A stretch of DNA of 64,000 bases from Edaphochlamys debaryana. Its lineage: Eukaryota; Chlorophyta; Chlorophyceae; Chlamydomonadales. Made by a program: the position numbers and the translations under genes. This document shows, one piece after another, positions 45,218 through 56,700 of this stretch. The notes beneath the pieces are model-generated. The model was given only the letters and a program-made list of their open reading frames with translations. It did no database searches and was not told the origin of the DNA. Within the stretch, counting starts at the first letter, position 1. The number at the start of each line of letters is the position of its first letter. Location: the NCBI GenBank assembly GCA_016858145.1, contig JAEHOE010000001.1:3162001-3226000 (forward strand), given 5' to 3'.

Positions 45218-48200
45218 TCACGGCCTCAGCAGCTCTGCCGCCAGGTTGATGAAGGCCCAGCGGTCGTCTGGGTGCAGCGGCAGCCCGGGTGCGGCGGCCG
45301 AGCGCACCAGCTCCGCCGCCACCCTCGCCACCACCAGGCTGCGACACACCGCCACGCCCGCACCCGCACCCGCCCCTGCGCCGTTCGCCTCCGCAGCGAC
45401 GCCAGCCGCCGGCGCGCCGCCGGGCGGCGGCGGCGGGGGCATGCGCTGCGCGTCGGTCTGCTCGGCCGCCGGGGCCGCGGGGGCCGCTGCGGGCGCTGCG
45501 GGGGCCGCTGCTGGGGCGTGGGCGTGGGCGTGGGCGGCCTGCCCCGCCGCTGCCGCCTCCTGCATGAGCGTGCGGCTGTATGCGATGAAGGCCTGCTTGG
45601 CGGGGCCCTGCAGCGAGGGCAGCTGCAGCGCCAGCGCCAGCACGCGCTCCGACACCTGTGCCACCAGCTCGGCGTACGACAGCTGCTGGGGGGGCAGCGG
45701 GTCCAGGCAGCCGGGGGACAGCCTGGGGGGGCCGGGGAGGGGGCAGCGGGAGGAAAGGGAACGGGATGGTGGTGGGTGAGGCGGGATGGTGGGCGAAGCG
45801 GGAAGCAGGGAGGACAGGACGGGTGGAGCGTTGGGAGAGTATGACACCCGCGCCTGTCGCCTCACCTGAGCCGCAGCTGCTCCCTCAGCGCCTGACACTC
45901 GGCTCTCAGCCGCTGCACCTCGCCCTCGGGCCACACAGCCGCCGCCGCCGCAGCGGCCGCAACTGCAGCGGCTGCGGCAGAGCCGTCACCCCCGGCCGTC
46001 GCGCCGCCAGCTGCAGCGCCGCCGCCCGACCCCGCCACGTCACCGCCCGCGCCCGACGCCGCCGACCCTGCCGCGCCGCCGCCAGCGCCGCCGGCACTCG
46101 CCGATCGGGCTGCTCCGACACTCGCGCCGGCGGCCGCCGCCAGCTCATTTAGCGTTGCGGACTCGCAGACCGACATGTGGCGCTCCGCCAGTAGCGCCGC
46201 CGTGACCGCCAGATCCACGTCAGCCGGAGTCATGCCGGCGTACGGCGTGGCGCCGGCGCAGCCGGCGCCGGCGCCGTACGGCGTTATGAAGGCGCCCGAC
46301 GGCACGGCGGCGGCGGGGCTGAAGGGCGTGGCGGCGCCGGGCGCGAAGGGGTCCTCCGCGAAGGGCGACACGGAGACCGGCCGCTGCGGCTGCGGCGGCA
46401 TGCCGTGCCCTTTGCCGTGGTGCGTATGGAGGGACGCTGACGGCGCTGCCTGCGCGGGCTGCGACTGCAGGTGGGGCGGCGGCGCGGGGGTGGCGAAGGG
46501 CTGCGGAGCCGAAGGCGGCCCCATGCTCCTCCCCGGCGCGGGAGCAACGGAGCCGCCGCCGCCGCCGCCGCCACCGCCACCGCCACCGCCACCGCCACCG
46601 CCACCGCCACCGCCACCGCCACCGCCACCGCCACCGCCACCGTTGGCGGTAGCAGCACCAGGGGCCAGGACCAGGGGCTCGGGGCTGGCGCGCTGCTCCG
46701 ACGCGGGCGCGGGCTCCGCATCCGCCTCGTCGCCCACGCGGATGTCCAGGATGATGAGCTCACAGGCGGAGCCGTCGGAGGCGGACGGCAGCGGCGGCGC
46801 GGCCCAGCCGCCCGCCACCGACGGCACCACGGGCAGAGCCCAGTCGTACATCGACATGTCCGTACAGATTGTCGTACCGAGCCCCGTGTTGTCCGTAGAC
46901 CAGCCCGTACGGAGGGAGGTCTGCATGTCGTCTGCGTCGGAGAGGGGCCAGGACTCGTAGCCGCTGGAGCGACGGCCCACGGGCGGGCGGCCCGAGCCGC
47001 CGCTCTGCGCGTGGCGGCCGGCGGGGACGGGCGGCGCCGAGTAGGAGTGCGTGTGGTGGGCGTGGTGGTGGTGGTGGTGGGAGCCGTGGTGGTGGGAGTG
47101 GTGGGTGTGGTGGTGGTGGTGGTGGTGGTGCGAGTGGGAGTGGTGGCCGTGGCCGTGCCCCTGGCCCCCGTGGGAGGAGCCAGGCTGGCGGAAGCCGCTG
47201 GCGCTGGCGGGGGTGGCGTAGCCGCCACCCAGGCTCACGCGGGGTGGGTTGCCGGCGTCCACCTTGCCGCGCTGCTGCCCCCCGCCCCCGCCCCCGCCCA
47301 GGGAGCCCTGGCTGCCGTTGCGCGCGTGCCCCTGCCCCTGGCCCAACCCCCCGCTGCCGCCGTTCTTGGCGGCAGCGGCTGCTGCGCTCTGGGCGCGCGC
47401 CTTGTGGCATACGGTGATGAAGGCACCCTTCTGGGCGGGCTGCGGCAGCCAGGGGGGGTAGGACAGCTCCCACTCCACCTCGTAGGCCGCGCAGATGCCG
47501 TTGCCGCCCGGGTGCACGTAGCTGCCGGGGGCGCCGCCCGCGCGCCACAGCCCGCCGCCCTCCTCCTCGTCGGCGCTGGCCGCGGCGGGGGCGCTCTGCG
47601 ACGTCCGGCGCTGGCCGCCGCCGCCCGTGCCGGCCGCTGCCGCTCCGCCGCCGCTGCTGGTCCGCGGCGGCGGCGCGGAACCCGCGGCGGCGCCCGCACC
47701 GCCGCCACCGCCGCCGCTGGCCGCTGCGCTGCCGCCGGCCGCTGCCGAGGCCGCCTGCGGAAAGCGCACGAGCTTGATCTTCTTGGTCGCTCGGGCTTCC
47801 CCCGTGCCAGCGCTGGACCCCGACCGGGGGGCATCCGTGCCGGCAGCACCAGACGCCCCAGTGGCCGTGCCGGCGGCGGGGGTGCTTGAGCCCCCGGCGG
47901 CGGCCTCCGTGGCGCTGGCCAAGCGCTTCTGCTGCAGCAGCCGCGACCGCATCAGCGCCGCAGCCGCCGGGCCCGAGGCATTGATGGGGGGCAGCCCGTC
48001 GGGCCCGGGGGAGCCGGTCGGGCTGCCGCCCGCGGCCGCCGCCGGCGGGCCGTCGGCGGGTGCTGCCGCCGCCGCCGTTGTCGCAGGGCTAACCGCAGCC
48101 GCAGCCGGGGGAGCAGCGCCAGAGAGCGAAACCCTACCGCCAGCCGCTGCCGCCGGTGCGGCCGGCGGCGCCACGGCGGACCGCAGCCGCCGCTTGAGCT

Positions 48201-51200
48201 TGGGCTCCTCCCCGCCCTCGCCGCCCTCCGCCGCGGCGGCGCCAGCGGCGCCGTCGGCCGCCTCCGGGCTGGCGCCGCGGCCCCTGGCCTCCGCCAGCAG
48301 CAGCCGCGCCTCCCGCTTAATGCCGCCCATGCCGCCGTCGCGCTTGCGGTCCGCGGACACGGTCACCAGCAGCAGGGAGGGGCCGCACACGGTCCAGGAG
48401 GTCACGCGCACCTCGCCCTTGACCCAGGGCGCAAGGCCCCCGGACAGGTCCAGCGTGGCCGCTGGCTCCAGAGGCGGCGCCGTGGCGGCGGTGGTGGCGG
48501 CGGAGCCGGGGGAGGCCGCCGCCGCCGCCGTGGGGGACGCGGGCGGGGCGGGGCTGGTGGAGGTCGCGACGGAGGCGTTGGGGACCAGCTGCTGCGAGGA
48601 GGCGGGGGCGAGCGCGGGCCCATCTGCAGAACGCTTGGCCGACTCCGAGGGCTGTGGCTTGGCCGGCTCGCCAGGGCCAGAGCCAGCCGCCTCCCCGCCC
48701 GCTCCCGCCGGCTTGGCTTCTGCGGGCCTGGCATCGCCTGGCTTCGCGTCCGATGCCGCTGCGCCCCCCTTGCCCTGGGCCTCGTCAGCCGCCCTGACCT
48801 CTGCCGCCCCCTGCTCCTTCGCCGGGGGGTCAGGCACCTCAGTGCCCTGGCCCCCGGCCTTAGCGCCAGAGGGGGGCGCGGCGGCGCTGGCCCCTGCCTC
48901 CGAGGGCGCCTCAGCGGGTGGCTCCGGTAGCGCGGGCCACAGCATGATGCCGGGGGAGAGGTGCGGCAGCAGCTGCAGGGGGAGTGGACAGCACACAGCA
49001 CACGGCAGGTAAGGCGGCACGGGTTACGCGGTGCGCACCCTGGCGGTTCCCCAGGCACAACACTCCTCGCTCCCATCGCTCTCCTTCCAAAGCACCATGC
49101 CACGGCTCCAAACCACACGCAACCCCACCCAACGCCCCTGCTCCCCCGGCGCACCTTGCCGTTGACCTTGAGTATGACCTCCACCAGCGCCTCAAGGACC
49201 CGGCCGCCTGCGGGTGCGCCGTCGGGGGCCGGGGCTGCGGATGGGGCTGCCCCCTCGGGTGCGGGCGAGGACGCCTTGCTGCCGCCCGCAGGCGCCGCCT
49301 CGGCACCGGGCCACGGGGCTGGGCCGGGCGCCGAGGCGGTGGCGAGGCTCGCGCGCGGCCGCAGCGCCTCCGCAATGGCGGCCGGCACCGGCACGGCGGC
49401 CATGTTGGCCAGGGTCATGGTCTGGCGGCGGGGCCACGCAGGGTGCAGACAGGATGCATCAGCGCAGACGGCGAGGGGCAGCAACGCTCTTAGCTCACCA
49501 GCCCGTTCCCATGCCTAGCGCTGCTCCAAGCACCTTGCGCCCCGCAGCAGTCCACCCCTCCCCAGCCCCTCTCTAGACCCACCTGCTGCACCACGAGCGG
49601 CGCCGCCTTCCCGCCCGCCGCGCCGCCCCCTCCGGCGCCCGACTGGCCGGGCGGGGCCGCGTCCCCCAGGCCCGCGCGGGCCACTCCGTCCACCCCCCTC
49701 AGCCGGCGCTGCAGGCAGTACGAGTGCAGCATCTGCAGCGCGTGCTCGTCCGCCGGGGCGGAGGCGTCGGCAGCCTGCTGGAACGGCAATCGCACAGGGC
49801 AACCCAGAAGGTAAGGACACCCGCCATCCCCGCCCAAGCGCACGGTCAGCAGCGGACGAAGCCTCACAACTAACCCACCGCGTGCAGCGACGTCCGCAGC
49901 AGGGGACCCAAGAGACAGCTTCGGTGCACCCGCGGGGCTACCCGTGCTGCCCCCTCCCCCCTGCCCCCGTCCGCACCTCCTCGCCGCGCGCCAGGCGGCG
50001 CATGAAGCTGAGCGTGGCGTCCCCCGGTGAGGCCTCCGCCGCCTTCCGTGTGGCGGCCACCAGGGGCATGTAGCGGGCCCAGTCCAGCATGACGCCGCCG
50101 ATGGACTTGGGCCGACCGTCGTCTGGGGGGAGGGACACGGTGGCATGGTTAGGCAGGCGTGGGGGCACGGGCGGGGCGCGGGCTGGTGAGCGGGGGCGCA
50201 TGGTCTGGCGCCATTGAGGTGGGGCTCGTGAGGGTCGCATGGGAGTTGGGAGGGCGGGTTACGGATGCGAAGTGCCCCGTTGTGACTAGCTTGGGGGCCA
50301 GCCTCTTTTGCTAGGACACCCCACCAAGCAAAGGAAAGCACCGTGAGCTGAGCTGCGGCGTGTCGTACCTTGTGGTATGCCGCTGGCCTTGTGCGAGCGG
50401 TTGGCCGGAGGCGCACCAGGCGGCGAGCCGGGCTTGCCGTCGGCTTTGGGCGGGCTGCCGCCGGCTGGCGCTCCGGCAGGCGCGGCCCCCGACTTGGACT
50501 CGCCGGCGGTTGCCGATGCCGCCTTGGCATCCGGCTTGGAGTCCGATTGAGGAGGCGCGGACTTGCCTCTCTCGCTGGACCGGACAGAGCCGGGCGTGGA
50601 TGCGCCCCCTATGTATAGAGCATGCAAAGATGGCAGGAAAGTGGTTGGTTGGGTTTCGCCGTATCCGCGCAACCGACTTCGGTAGAACGGCGCTGTGTGT
50701 CGGAGCGCACCTGGGCTGCCCTGCTGCTGCTTGCCCGGCGACTGCCCGTTCGCCCAGGCCTTCGCCAGGTTGCTGAAGTTGGTCTTCCGCGTCGCGAAAT
50801 CTGGCGGGTCATGGCTGGTATCGGGCTCTAGCCCGGCGCGCCTGGCTAGCAGTTCCTCCGCCTCCTCCACGCCAAGCTTCCAGTACTGCGAGGTTGTAAA
50901 GGGGCAGCGCCGCACAATTTCGCGCCCGTCAGCCAAACGCTGCCCGGCCGAGCTCGAGACGAGCCTCTGCGAGCCACGGCCACTGTCAAGCATGCTTAAT
51001 GCGCTAGATCAGCGAAGATAGCGGCGCGTCTGCATTGTCTCGCCTTGCTCGCGTAGTTGGTGAGCGAGTGCCGGTCCTTGTATTCAGCGAAGTCGACTAC
51101 GCTTTCGCGTGTCAGGAAGGCATACTTGTTGTCGCCTGTCGGGGTTGCGGGCGGTATGGACAGCCCCGCTCTGAAGGCGCGTCGTCGACCGGAGGTGCAT

Positions 51201-51433
51201 ACCCAGGTACCCGGGCGCTCCGTGCTTTCCCCTTGGGCCCCAAACCCATGCTCACCAAGGAACATGACCAGCAGCTTGCCGGCGTTGCTCTTCATGGCTG
51301 CCATCTTCCGCACCTCCGGCGGGCCCTTATTTGGCAGCATAACTTGGCCCGGCCACCAGGGAAGCGACTTCACCTTCCCCCAAACCAGCCATCCCACGAG
51401 CTGCTGAGGGTAGCTGGGCGTGGAGTCTCCCAT
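45218..51433 (-). CDS. PWWP-domain protein with very long low-complexity region
   Basis: Nine exons: 51433-51256, 51135-51044, 50885-50711, 50608-50369, 50122-49977, 49774-49583, 49421-49155, 48972-45866, 45722-45218; 1633 residues. The PWWP domain spans about residues 10-110: VGWLVWGKVKSLPWWPGQVM (PWWP at 25-28), LLVMFLG, NKYAFLTRESVVDFAEYKD and VEEAEELL. PWWP domains read methylated histone H3 tails and DNA, so a chromatin role is likely. The second intron needs a GC donor (AAG|gcgaga at 51043). The alternative reading stops at TAA. Beyond the domain lie conserved-looking blocks (GGVMLDWARYMPLV, RVTSWTVCGPSLLLVTVS, YEVEWELSYPPWL, QRLRAECQALREQLRLR, ELVAQVSERVLALALQLP) separated by Ala/Gly/Ser-rich, polyHis and polyGly tracts. 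No second named domain is recognised. It shares its 5' region with the mL43 gene. Confidence 0.78.
46552..46641 (-). repeat. CCGCCA-type repeat encoding polyglycine
   Basis: About 90 bp of ccgcca/ccgccg units encode roughly 29 consecutive Gly residues in the PWWP protein. A His-rich stretch coded by gtggtg repeats lies at 47040-47160. Confidence 0.85.
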
Positions 51434-51826
51434 CGCTCTGTGAGAGCCCTACACGTCCGCGAGGCAAATTGCGTGACGGGAGCTAGGGAAGCGGCAACTT
51501 CAGCATTGCCATGATCCTGCTGTTCTGAGTGATCGGTACAGGCTTTGGTGGGGGGGGAAAGGCTGGAGCGAGCGACATATGCGCCTGCAATTGGCGTTCA
51601 TGCATGAAGTCGCGTCCAGTGCCCGCCTCGACATTGATTGCGCTATTACAAGCTTCTTTATACATAACGCGCTTGCGCCGTGTGGGAAAGAACAGCACTT
51701 GGCTTTCGGGCGGGCTGCCTACCAGACGCTTCGCGCGCTCCTCTCATAAACGTACACACCTACACACAAACGTAGTGCCGCATCTGGGCGACTGGTCTGT
51801 GCCGCGAAGGCGGTCGCCTTGCAGCC
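51434..51826. promoter_or_regulatory. Bidirectional promoter region
   Basis: 393 bp between the ATGs of the PWWP gene (minus) and mL43 (plus). No exon is supported here. A head-to-head arrangement with so little space implies overlapping regulatory sequence. Confidence 0.45.
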
Positions 51827-52810
51827 ATGTCGAAATACGGGGTTTGGATGCTTGAGTCCTTGATAGTCAAATACTGCGACATCGGCGGGAGCTCACGGGG
51901 CATGAGGTAGGGAGGCGACAGACGGGCTGGTGACGGGTGATGGTGATGGCGCTGAGCCACGTCTGCGGTGGCCACCGCAGGCTGTTCTTGAAGGAGGCGC
52001 TACCCGCGTTTCGGGAACAAAACCCCCAGCTGGCGGTGGAGGAGCAAGTGCGGAGGTATCGGCACCCACAGCTCGTGGGGCTCTATCGTGAGTGCCTCCC
52101 TTGGGGAGCAGCGCGGTCACCCTCAGTTCCGCATGCTGGGTGTGCACATGGCTGAGGCGCTCCACAGTCTGACACATGCATAGCACCTGGCCAAGGGGGG
52201 GCCGCTGAACCGGGAGGTGCAGCGCCAGCGCGCAAATGCGGCAGGGTCAGGGGGGGGGGCCTCGCGTCCAGCCCGCACCCAGCCCATAAGGTCTCGGGCT
52301 GCAACCAGCATGCTGCCACCAGCCTGCCCACCAGCCATCGGGGGCAGCGGCGGTGGCCGGGTGCTCCTGGCAGCGACTCGGGGGCCTGGGGGCGGGGGCT
52401 GCGTCGCGGGGGGCCCTTGCTTGGACCTTCGAGAACGACCGTGCATGCAGAACCTGCCCCCTTCCCTTGCGCCGGTTCCGCACATGCATCCCAGCCCCGG
52501 CGGTCTCCAACCCCCTCCTGCCCCCACCGCGCCCTGCCCCGAATACGCCGCCGCCGCCTCCTCCGGCGCAGGCAACGGCCGCTCCAAGCCCGTGTGCGTC
52601 AAGAACCTGTCCCCCGCTGAGATCATGGAGCACGTGGGCTGGCTGCGCAACTCGCACGGCCGCGGCCAGGAGTACCGCGTGGTGCGCAGCCGCCACCTCA
52701 GCCGCAGCCCCAGCGTGCAGGGCGTGTGGAGCGTGGACACGTTCTCGGCGCAGCTGGAGCGGGAGAATGCGCGGAGGGAGGCGGTGGCGGCAGGGCAGAC
52801 GAAGTATTAG
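51827..52810 (+). CDS. MRPL43: Mitochondrial large-subunit ribosomal protein mL43
   Basis: Three exons, 51827-51906, 51981-52087 and 52572-52810 (phases 2 and 1), encode 141 residues. The protein shows the L51/S25/CI-B8 thioredoxin-like fold signatures of mL43: an N-terminal strand LIVKYCDIGGSSRGMR, then LFLKEALPAFREQNPQL, HPQLVGLY, KPVCVKNLSPAEIMEHV, LRNSHG and RSPSVQGVWS. The length is normal for the family and there is no obvious separate presequence, as in other mL43 proteins that are imported with an internal signal. Function: structural protein of the mitochondrial 54S-type large subunit. Exon 3 starts after a 484-bp intron with an acceptor ccggcgcag. The ATG is in the only context that preserves the conserved N-terminal strand. 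Confidence 0.9.
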
Positions 52811-53773
52811 GGGCTTGGGGGCTGGGGGCGGATGTGGTTGGGTGTTTGGGGCTGGGCCGGAGCACGTGCCCCCGCCGGTGAGGGGCAGCATGGTGGGGCA
52901 CGAGGGAGGGTGGAGGTTAGGAGAGCTGGAGCGGTGGGGGCGCGGGGCGGGGCAGCAGGAAGGGGACGGAGCAGGGGTGGGGAATGGTGAGGCGGCTACC
53001 GGTAATGCAACGAAGAGAGCAGGAGCGCCGCTTGGGGTAGGCCTTGAAATGCTGTGACATGATGATGAGGGGCTGGGCGGGGCACTTGTGGACGGTGGGC
53101 TGGGATAGACGTGCCGTGGCGTGTGCGCTGCATTCTAAGCACGGCAGCCGGGGCTCGGGTGGGCAGGTGCTGGTGCTGGTGGTGAGGGCAAGCAACCCGC
53201 TGGAAAGAGTTTCAGCTGCGGCAACCTGGAACATACGTCCGCCTTGAAGGGCGTGGGTAGGAATGCGTCTGGTCATGCAGGATCTTTGACGTGACTTGCA
53301 AGGCTAAAAGCAACGCGCAGTGCAGCGCAGCGCACGATGGCACGCTTGGCTCCAGGCTCCCGTCAAGGCAGCTACGCGCCCAACCGGGCCTTGCAACGCA
53401 GAATGAATGTCTAGCCGGTGTACGGCTGTGAACACAGGCTAGCACCGGTATCCAAGGCCTCCACACTGTACCAGCTACCGGGTCGCAATTAGCACAACCC
53501 GACTTCGTACCGGTATGTACGAGCTCCCCAAGATCAATTGAACAAGCTTGCGACCAAGCGCAACAGCCGAAGTTTCGGCACGGATCTCCCAGCACACTGT
53601 TGTCCAGACGACGCACGCATGTCCACATATATACATGACCAGGACCCTGACCCGCTGCCCCTGGGGCCCAGCAGGCGAGCGCTTGTACGGATGGCGGCCG
53701 GATGCCTCCTCCCTCAGCAGCGTGCACCTCGCCTCGCCTCGTGACTGTTGGCCCCCTTTCCATTGCTTGAGGG
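52811..53773. other. Convergent 3' flanks
   Basis: About 960 bp between the end of mL43 (plus) and the end of the metalloproteinase gene (minus). No gene seen. If no frameshift is assumed in the Pro-rich repeats, the metalloproteinase frame would run through here to 53212, but that reading has no coding character. Confidence 0.4.
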
Positions 53774-56700
53774 CTACGGATCTGGCTCAGGCGGTGCAGG
53801 GGGAGGCAGTGGGGGCGGCGATGGGGGTTCCGGCTGCGGTGGCCCTTGCGTGGTGTTGTCTGGTGTGCTGACGGCATAAGGCTGTACGTGGAAGGGCGGC
53901 CACGGAAGCAGAGGCGGAGGCCACTGTGGGGGAGCGGCGGGCGGAGGCGTGGGGGGAGACGGCGAGAGGGGTGGGGGCAGGGATGGCGGGGGAGACGGGG
54001 AGAGAGGCGGGGGCAGGGATGGCGGGGGAGACGGAGGAGACGGCCAGAGGGGTGGGGGCAGGGATGGCGGGGGAGACGGAGGAGACGGCCAGAGGGGTGG
54101 GGGCAGGGATGGCGGGGGAGACGGAGGAGACGGCCAGAGGGGTGGGGGCAGGGATGGCGGGGAGACGGAGGAGACGGCCAGAGGGGTGGGGGCAGGGATG
54201 GCGGGGGAGACGGAGGAGACGGCCAGAGGGGTGGGGGCAGGGATGGCGGGGGAGACGGAGGAGACGGCCAGAGGGGTGGGGGCAGGGATGGCGGGGGAGA
54301 CGGAGGAGACGGCCAGAGGGGTGGGGGCAGGGATGGCGGGGGAGACGGGGGAGACGGCCAGAGGGGTGGGGGGCGGGGAAGGCGGGGGAGATGGAGGAGA
54401 CGGCCAGAGGGGTGGGGGCAGGGAAGGCGGGGGAGACGGAGGAGACAGCCAGAGGGGTGGGGGTAGGGATGGCGGGGGAGACGGAGGAGACGGCCAGAGG
54501 GGTGGGGGCAGGGAAGGCGGGGGAGACGGGGGAGACGGGGAGAGAGGCGGGGGCAGGGCAGGCGGGGGAGACGGAGGAGACGGCCAGAGGGGTGGGGGCA
54601 GGGATGGCGGGGGAGACGGGGGAGACGGCCAGAGGGGTGGGGGCAGGGATGGCGGGGGAGACGGGGGAGACGGCCAGAGGGGTGGGGGCAGGGAAGGCGG
54701 TGGCGGTGGCAAGGGCTTTGGGTAGGCTGGGGTTGGAGGCTTTGGCCAAGGCGGCTCCGGCACAGGGATGCCGGGTGAGGGCGGCTTCGGAGGCTTGGGC
54801 GAGGGCGGCTGTGGGGGAGGCGGCGAGGGCGGTTGAGGCGGCTTGGGCGGTGGCGGTCGCGGTGGCTTGGGCGACGGCTTCGGAGGTTTAGGAGAGGGCG
54901 GCTGTGGGGGAGGTGGCGAGGGCGGTTGAGGCGGCTTGGGCGGTGGCGGTCGCGGTGGCTTGGGCGACGGCTTCGGAGGCTTAGGAGAGGGCGGCTGTGG
55001 GGGAGGCGGCGAGGGCGGTTGAGGCGGCTTGGGCGGTGGCGGTCGCGGTGGCTTGGGCGACGGCTTCGGTGGCTTGGGCGAGGGCGGCAGTGGGGGAGGC
55101 GGCGAGGGCGGTTGAGGCGGCTTGGGCGGTGGCGGTCGCGGTGGCTTGGGCGACGGCTTCGGAGGCTTGGGCGAGGGCGGCTGTGGCGGAGGCGGCGAGG
55201 GGCGGTTGAGGCGGCTTGGGCGGTGGCGGTCGCGGTGGCTTGGGCGACGGCTTCGGAGGCTTGGGCGAGGGCGGCTGTGGGGGAGGCGGCGAGGGCGGTT
55301 GAGGCAGCTTGGGCGGTGGCGGTCGCGGTGGCTTGGGCGACGGCTTCGGAGGCTTGGGCGAGGGCGGCAGTGGGGGAGGCGGCGAGGGCGGGTTGAGGCG
55401 GCTTGGGCGGTGGCGGTCGCGGTGGCTTGGGCGACGGCTTCGGAGGCTTGGGCGAGGGCGGCTGTGGGGGAGGCGGCGAGGGCGGTTGAGGCGGCTTGGG
55501 CGGTGGCGGTCGCGGTGGCTTGGGCGACGGCTTCGGAGGCTTGGGCGAGGGCGGCTGTGGGGGAGGCGGCGAGGGCGGTTGAGGCGGCTTGGGCGGTGGC
55601 GGTCGCGGTGGCTTGGGCGACGGCTTCGGAGGCTTGGGCGAGGGCGGCTGTGGGGGAGGCGGCGAGGGCGGTTGAGGCGGCTTGGGCGGTGGCGGTCGCG
55701 GTGGCTTGGGCGACGGCTTCGGAGGCTTGGGCGAGGGCGGCTGTGGGGGAGGCGGCGAGGGCGGTTGAGGCGGCGAGGGCAGTGGCGGTCGCGGTGGCTT
55801 GGGCGACGGCTTCGGAGGCTTGGGCGAGGGCGGCTGTGGGGGAGGCGGCGAGGGCGGTTGAGGCGGCTTGGGCGGTGGCGGTCGCGGTGGCTTGGGCGAC
55901 GGCTTCGGAGGCTTGGGCGAGGGCGGCTGTGGGGGAGGCGGCGAGGGCGGTTGAGGCGGCGAGGGCGGTGGCGGTCGCGGTGGCTTGGGCGACGGCTTCG
56001 GAGGCTTGGGCGAGGGCGGCTGTGGGGGAGGCGGCGAGGGCGGTTGAGGCGGCGAGGGCGGTGGCGGTCGCGGTGGCTTGGGCGACGGCTTCGGAGGCTT
56101 GGGCGAGGGCGGCTGTGGGGGAGGCGGCGAGGGCGGTTGAGGCGGCGAGGGCAGTGGCGGTCGCGGTGGCTTGGGCGACGGCTTCGGAGGCTTGGGCGAG
56201 GGCGGCTGTGGGGGAGGCGGCGAGGGCGGTTGAGGCGGCTTGGGCGGTGGCGGTCGCGGTGGCTTGGGCGACGGCTTCGGAGGCTTGGGCGAGGGCGGCT
56301 GTGGGGGAGGCGGCGAGGGCGGTGGCGGTCGCGGTGGCTTGGGCGACGGCTTCGGAGGCTTGGGCGAGGGCGGCTGTGGTGGAGGAGAGGCATGCGAAGG
56401 CGACGCCGGTGGGCCAGGTGGCATGCTCGGAGGGTTAGGAGCGGGCGGCGGCGGCAACGGTGCCTTCATGTCACTGCAGCAGCAAGCGGCAGGTACATGG
56501 ACGAAGGTATCCAGTCAGCTAATTATTTGGCTTGACGATCGGTTCCAGTACCAAATAGCATGCACACTTCTTGAAAGACTCCATGGCCTCTGCTGCCATA
56601 CATGCACTCGCGCATGCACGCATGCATCGTCCCACCGCCCCTTCACCCCCACGCCCGCACGCCCCCACGTCCCGCCCCCCCATCAAGCCCGGTACGCACC

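Noticed and set aside
51000..51043. Continuation of the PWWP exon through 51043 to a TAA
   Set aside because: It would end the protein inside the PWWP fold. A GC-AG intron to 50885 restores the VEEAEELL end of the domain in phase.
53212..53773. C-terminal extension of the metalloproteinase frame past 53774
   Set aside because: Only reached if the two extra bases in the repeats are real. The sequence there has no Pro-rich or other coding character.
53774..56390. Regular tandem repeats as a CRISPR-like array
   Set aside because: Units are directly abutting without unique spacers and are coding; eukaryotic context.
53926..56535. Long plus-strand open frames (GGDGQRGGGRDGG-, AARAVEAAWAVAVAVAW- and RLRRLGRWRSRWLGRR-type proteins)
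   Set aside because: They are the complementary frames of the 45-bp and 93-bp repeats. Stop-free because of composition only, and they conflict with the spliced Pro-rich exon.
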